A DNA stretch of 25,520 bases from JAYTQQ01 sp043746635. GTDB lineage: Bacteria > Bdellovibrionota > Bdellovibrionia > Bdellovibrionales > JAMPXM01. The stretch lies in the NCBI GenBank assembly GCA_043746635.1, contig JAYTQQ010000298.1, forward strand, positions 1 to 25,520, written 5' to 3'. The notes under the pieces are model-generated. The model saw only the letters and a list, made by a program, of their open reading frames with translations, was not told where the DNA came from and did no database searches. The number at the start of each line of letters is the position of its first letter. The first letter of the stretch is position 1. Positions 22,512 to 25,520 of this stretch are shown piece by piece. The position numbers and the translations under genes are program-made.

Positions 22512-24827
22512 CTATTTTTTACATTTATTGAACGAGAAAACTTTGTTCGAACAAGGCTGCGGCATTCCCGTCTTCTGAGTTGATATGGGAGCTGATGGCA
22601 CGATCGGCGCCGCCGTTTGCTCTACAGTCAACATCCCCGGAAACTCTTGCGTCACCAACTGATTCATCTCGACCATTGCTTTTAGATCGTCAGTTAAAGC
22701 TTTTGTACGATCTTCAACGTTCATTTTCTTAAGATTTACATCAAAACCTTTTTGGGTGAGAAACAGCGTGAACATATCGTAAGTTTTGGGGCCTCGCATA
22801 AACATACGAAGCGGATTATCAACCGATGACATACTATCACTCATCGGAGAACCAGTGATGCCATTAGTTTGCGTGATGAAATAATAAGTCTCGTTACGTG
22901 GTCCCTTTTGAATGTCGTTGGTACAGAAATATTCGCCTTGCGGAGCCACGAGGTTCGCCATGAGCTTAATCAAATCCGGACTTGGCACCATCAAGAGACA
23001 AGTTCTGGTCGCGAGATTAATCTGAAACGTAAAGGCTTCTGAACTCGCGGCTTGTGAGTGGGAGGTCTGAACTTCAGCACCTTGCGTTTGGTTTTGAACG
23101 AGGCCCGAAGAGTAGTACCAATCTTTATTATAAGACATCTTTGCACCGACATCTGCAGACAGTCCGAAGAAGCTGATCATTTTCAGTGCCGTTGCTACGA
23201 TCGGAATTACTTTAGTGGCAGCGGAAAGAACACCAATGGCATTTCCGATGCTGAGTTCAGCTCCGAAACCACCGTAGACTGATCGATCTTTCTTGTAAGT
23301 CGCGCCTTCTTCGTTGTTCGCCCTATCAGTGAAATCGAGTCCGCTTGAGATCGTGATCGTATCATCTTGCGGAATCCCTGTTTGGGTCGGCATCGGATCA
23401 ATAACGTCCTCAACTAAATCTCTGAGCGAAACGCTCAGCATTTTGCTAGTAGAGCTACTCGCCGCATCTTTTAAACATTCGCCATAAGCAGGATTGGCGG
23501 CTGAACCCATCCCAATAAAATAATGGTAGCAAACGGCTGCTGCAAAATTTGAATCGTTCGCCGAAGGTAAGGTTTTACTTTTAAAAATTGGAGAGAAATC
23601 ATACGCGCTCCTAGCACCTTGATTCGTGCCCGGAGCTGCGTCTTTGGCCGCCGCAAAACCTGTTTCGCGAACGAGAAGATCGAAAGCTTTTACTTTCGAC
23701 GCGGTTACGAGTCTGTCGGTCTGAAGACTCCACAAAGTTTTACCGTCAATCGTCGAAGGAAGAAGGCCAAGAATTTGGGTGCCGGCGCCGGCAACCGGAG
23801 TCACCATACCTTCAAACGTCGATACGGCGAAAGTGTCAGGTTGGTCGAGTGACTCAACTGTCAAAATGCCGGTCATGCGATTCGCAAGGGCCGAGATATC
23901 ATTAAATTTAAGAGTGATATCTTTTCTGAATCGGCCAACAACACCTTTAGTATCGAAGCTCGTTTCACCGATGACGAAAGGCAGAGCTTGTTGGGCAGTC
24001 ATTTTCTTCGAAGAGTCATAGCCTTCTTTTAAGAGTAAAAAGCGAAAACGAAAAGTACCTTGATTGACGGGCTCTAGAGTTGGACCGTGATCGAGAGTTT
24101 GCTTAATCGAATTAACCACAAAGTTAAGGCGATACTGGTGCGCGATCGTGAGACCTAAAGTTTTGCTAACTTCATACTGTTCGAAATCACGTTTCAAGAA
24201 GTCCATTCTCATATTAGCGATATCGAGCGGCACGAGTTCGGTTGATTTCAGGTCAGCTTGCAAATCAACTTGGGTCGTTGAAGTCGCGCCGGTAAAATCA
24301 TCGGTTTGTTGGGTGCTCTTGCCGGTTGAATAAACAATCGTCGCTTTTTCTGCCGATTGAGATTTGAGGCCCAATTTTAAATACTGAAGATCATCTTTCC
24401 AGGGGTTGTAGGTGATATCGGCATTCACCGATCCGTAATGGCCAGAGAGCGCTACGAAAGTTCTCGTCATCGCGATTTGTCTTTCGTGAGTTGTTGGATT
24501 GAACTCGAACATCTCTTGCCAAGTCATGCAACCATCGCGATCGGTTACGCGCTTAACCTGAACGCTATCGGCACCGATCGAAAACGGAACATTCATGATA
24601 ATCGATTTTTGCGCATTGTCTTTAAGACATGCCTTCATATTGATGAACTTTTGGCTGACGTCTCCGTTAGGATTTACTTTATTCGGAGCAAACGACGGAG
24701 TGATCGAATCAACGTAGAAAGTTGCCCCGTTCTCGGTCACGTGTTGATCACGATTCATGCAAGAACTAAGGCCGACGAGAAGGCTAGCAGCGATCGCAAG
24801 TTTTGAGAAAATATTATAAGAAGTCAT
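22512..24827 (-). CDS. Large lipoprotein of unknown function
   Basis: A 771-residue exported protein with a lipoprotein signal peptide: hydrophobic AIAASLLVGLSSC with lipobox cysteine at residue 23 and Met at +2, so no inner-membrane retention Asp. I recognise no domain. Features visible are a strand-rich N-terminal half with repeated S/T-rich stretches, an unusual glycine/alanine-rich hydrophobic segment at about 520-560 (GFGAELSIGNAIGVLSAATK, then IVATALKMISFFGLSADVG), scattered cysteines (including PCSNKVFSFNKCKK at the end) and a proline-rich C-terminal tail. The ATG has a GGAGG site 7 nt upstream and lies inside the 3' end of the outer-membrane protein gene (14-bp overlap). It probably partners that barrel in the outer membrane. 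A pore-forming or envelope-perturbing role is speculative. Confidence 0.85.
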   Translation of the reverse strand: MTSYNIFSKLAIAASLLVGLSSCMNRDQHVTENGATFYVDSITPSFAPNKVNPNGDVSQKFINMKACLKDNAQKSIIMNVPFSIGADSVQVKRVTDRDGCMTWQEMFEFNPTTHERQIAMTRTFVALSGHYGSVNADITYNPWKDDLQYLKLGLKSQSAEKATIVYSTGKSTQQTDDFTGATSTTQVDLQADLKSTELVPLDIANMRMDFLKRDFEQYEVSKTLGLTIAHQYRLNFVVNSIKQTLDHGPTLEPVNQGTFRFRFLLLKEGYDSSKKMTAQQALPFVIGETSFDTKGVVGRFRKDITLKFNDISALANRMTGILTVESLDQPDTFAVSTFEGMVTPVAGAGTQILGLLPSTIDGKTLWSLQTDRLVTASKVKAFDLLVRETGFAAAKDAAPGTNQGARSAYDFSPIFKSKTLPSANDSNFAAAVCYHYFIGMGSAANPAYGECLKDAASSSTSKMLSVSLRDLVEDVIDPMPTQTGIPQDDTITISSGLDFTDRANNEEGATYKKDRSVYGGFGAELSIGNAIGVLSAATKVIPIVATALKMISFFGLSADVGAKMSYNKDWYYSSGLVQNQTQGAEVQTSHSQAASSEAFTFQINLATRTCLLMVPSPDLIKLMANLVAPQGEYFCTNDIQKGPRNETYYFITQTNGITGSPMSDSMSSVDNPLRMFMRGPKTYDMFTLFLTQKGFDVNLKKMNVEDRTKALTDDLKAMVEMNQLVTQEFPGMLTVEQTAAPIVPSAPISTQKTGMPQPCSNKVFSFNKCKK

Positions 24828-25518
24828 ACTTTGCCTCCAGGCCTAAGTTGAACATATTGCGATCAGCCAGATAAATACTGTCTTGAAGAACATTTGCACG
24901 GGTGTAGCTTCCGAAGAACACAATTTTTTGTTTATCAAGTTGTACGTCGAGTTCGACGGTGTATCCTTTACGATTATGGTAACGATTCGGGAAGATCGTG
25001 TAGGTTGCAGGGGTCACGTCGGCGGCCATATCGAAATATCCAAGAGAGGGAACAAGGTTGAATTTTTCAAACTTCTTCTTTACGTTAACGAAAGTTTGAA
25101 TTCCGTTGTTGCGATCTCCGGGAGCTTTTTGGTTGATGATGGTTGAGCCAACGAACTCTGAGCTAAAGGTATTTGTCCAATCGGTTTTAAACGATAATGC
25201 TGACTCGTACCCGGCGAAGCCGATAGTAAAACGCGATGAATCGCCGATGCCGTCAAACGACTCTGGCGAATTTCCGATGAAGCGACAATCTGAAGCCACG
25301 TTGCTCGATAGATTTCCGAATTCGAAAGCGGTCGTCGCAATTTTAAGTCTCGAACTCATACCGGTAAAATTAATATCGGCGGCGAGGGTTCCTGTCAAAA
25401 AATACGCATCGGATGCGCCGTCGATGAGGCCAGGAGTAACCGTTCCTGCAGAGGGAATCGCCTCTTCTCCGCCGAAGCTTAACTTAACATTTTGGCTCAA
25501 GCTCGTGAAAGTATATTT
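24814..25518 (-). CDS. Beta-barrel-like outer-membrane protein, C-terminal part (5' end outside the window)
   Basis: The reading frame is open to the right window edge, so the N-terminus is missing; a TTG at 25500 is not a credible start because the frame continues upstream as KYTFTS. The visible 234 residues alternate polar and hydrophobic residues in strand-like stretches (FLTGTLAADINFTG, SRFTIGFAGYESALSFKTDW, GYTVELDVQLDKQKIVFFGSY) and end MFNLGLEAKYDFL, resembling a barrel's last strand. No named family is apparent. It overlaps the downstream lipoprotein gene by 14 bp, which suggests translational coupling and a shared complex. Confidence 0.72.
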   Translation of the reverse strand, partial: KYTFTSLSQNVKLSFGGEEAIPSAGTVTPGLIDGASDAYFLTGTLAADINFTGMSSRLKIATTAFEFGNLSSNVASDCRFIGNSPESFDGIGDSSRFTIGFAGYESALSFKTDWTNTFSSEFVGSTIINQKAPGDRNNGIQTFVNVKKKFEKFNLVPSLGYFDMAADVTPATYTIFPNRYHNRKGYTVELDVQLDKQKIVFFGSYTRANVLQDSIYLADRNMFNLGLEAKYDFL

Positions 25519-25520
25519 TT

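Noticed and set aside
1..25520. CRISPR array, insertion sequence or prophage
   Set aside because: No spaced direct repeats, transposase or integrase-like protein or terminal inverted repeats are seen; the window is core housekeeping DNA.

Overview
The window looks like a chromosomal stretch from a Gram-negative bacterium of moderate GC content. It carries an outer-membrane assembly set (LptE, LolCE/LolD, BamA with five POTRA domains). The mix of LptE-HolA, PgpH-type 7TM-HD protein with YbeY, PilZ protein, many TTG/GTG starts and a large unknown lipoprotein suggests the Bdellovibrionota/delta-proteobacterial neighbourhood. This placement is an inference from gene content, not from a search.

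Layout. At the left edge lies the 5' half of a minus-strand tRNA-Lys(UUU), followed by purA (minus). Next comes a minus-strand pair: a class V aminotransferase overlapping by 4 bp with a 2-hydroxyacid (phosphoglycerate-type) dehydrogenase, which may be a serine-synthesis pair. A divergent plus-strand block holds lptE, holA and a PilZ-domain gene, closed by a strong hairpin that also terminates the minus-strand mazG-rpsT pair. The plus strand then carries pgpH-ybeY, prfB with its programmed +1 frameshift, lolCE-lolD, an unusual 546-bp intergenic region rich in potential RNA structure, bamA, and a coupled Rossmann/methyltransferase-like orphan. That orphan ends convergently, overlapping by 8 bp, with a minus-strand shikimate operon.

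The shikimate operon is the highlight. It is transcribed as aroA-aroC-aroB-aroKDE with junctions of 4-bp overlap or 2-nt spacing, and encodes six of the seven steps from DAHP to chorismate. The last gene is one 584-residue polypeptide that joins shikimate kinase, type I dehydroquinase and shikimate dehydrogenase, in the same order as the C-terminal three domains of the fungal AROM pentafunctional enzyme. Upstream of aroA, and possibly reading into it, are a 771-residue lipoprotein of unknown function and the 3' part of a beta-barrel-like outer-membrane protein; these two overlap by 14 bp.

The other main point of interest is the 13491-14036 interval between lolD and bamA. It holds a GC-rich multi-helix element, a GCGCGC hairpin and an intrinsic-terminator-like hairpin only 42 bp before the best bamA start. 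Together these suggest a small RNA or a structured, attenuated leader.
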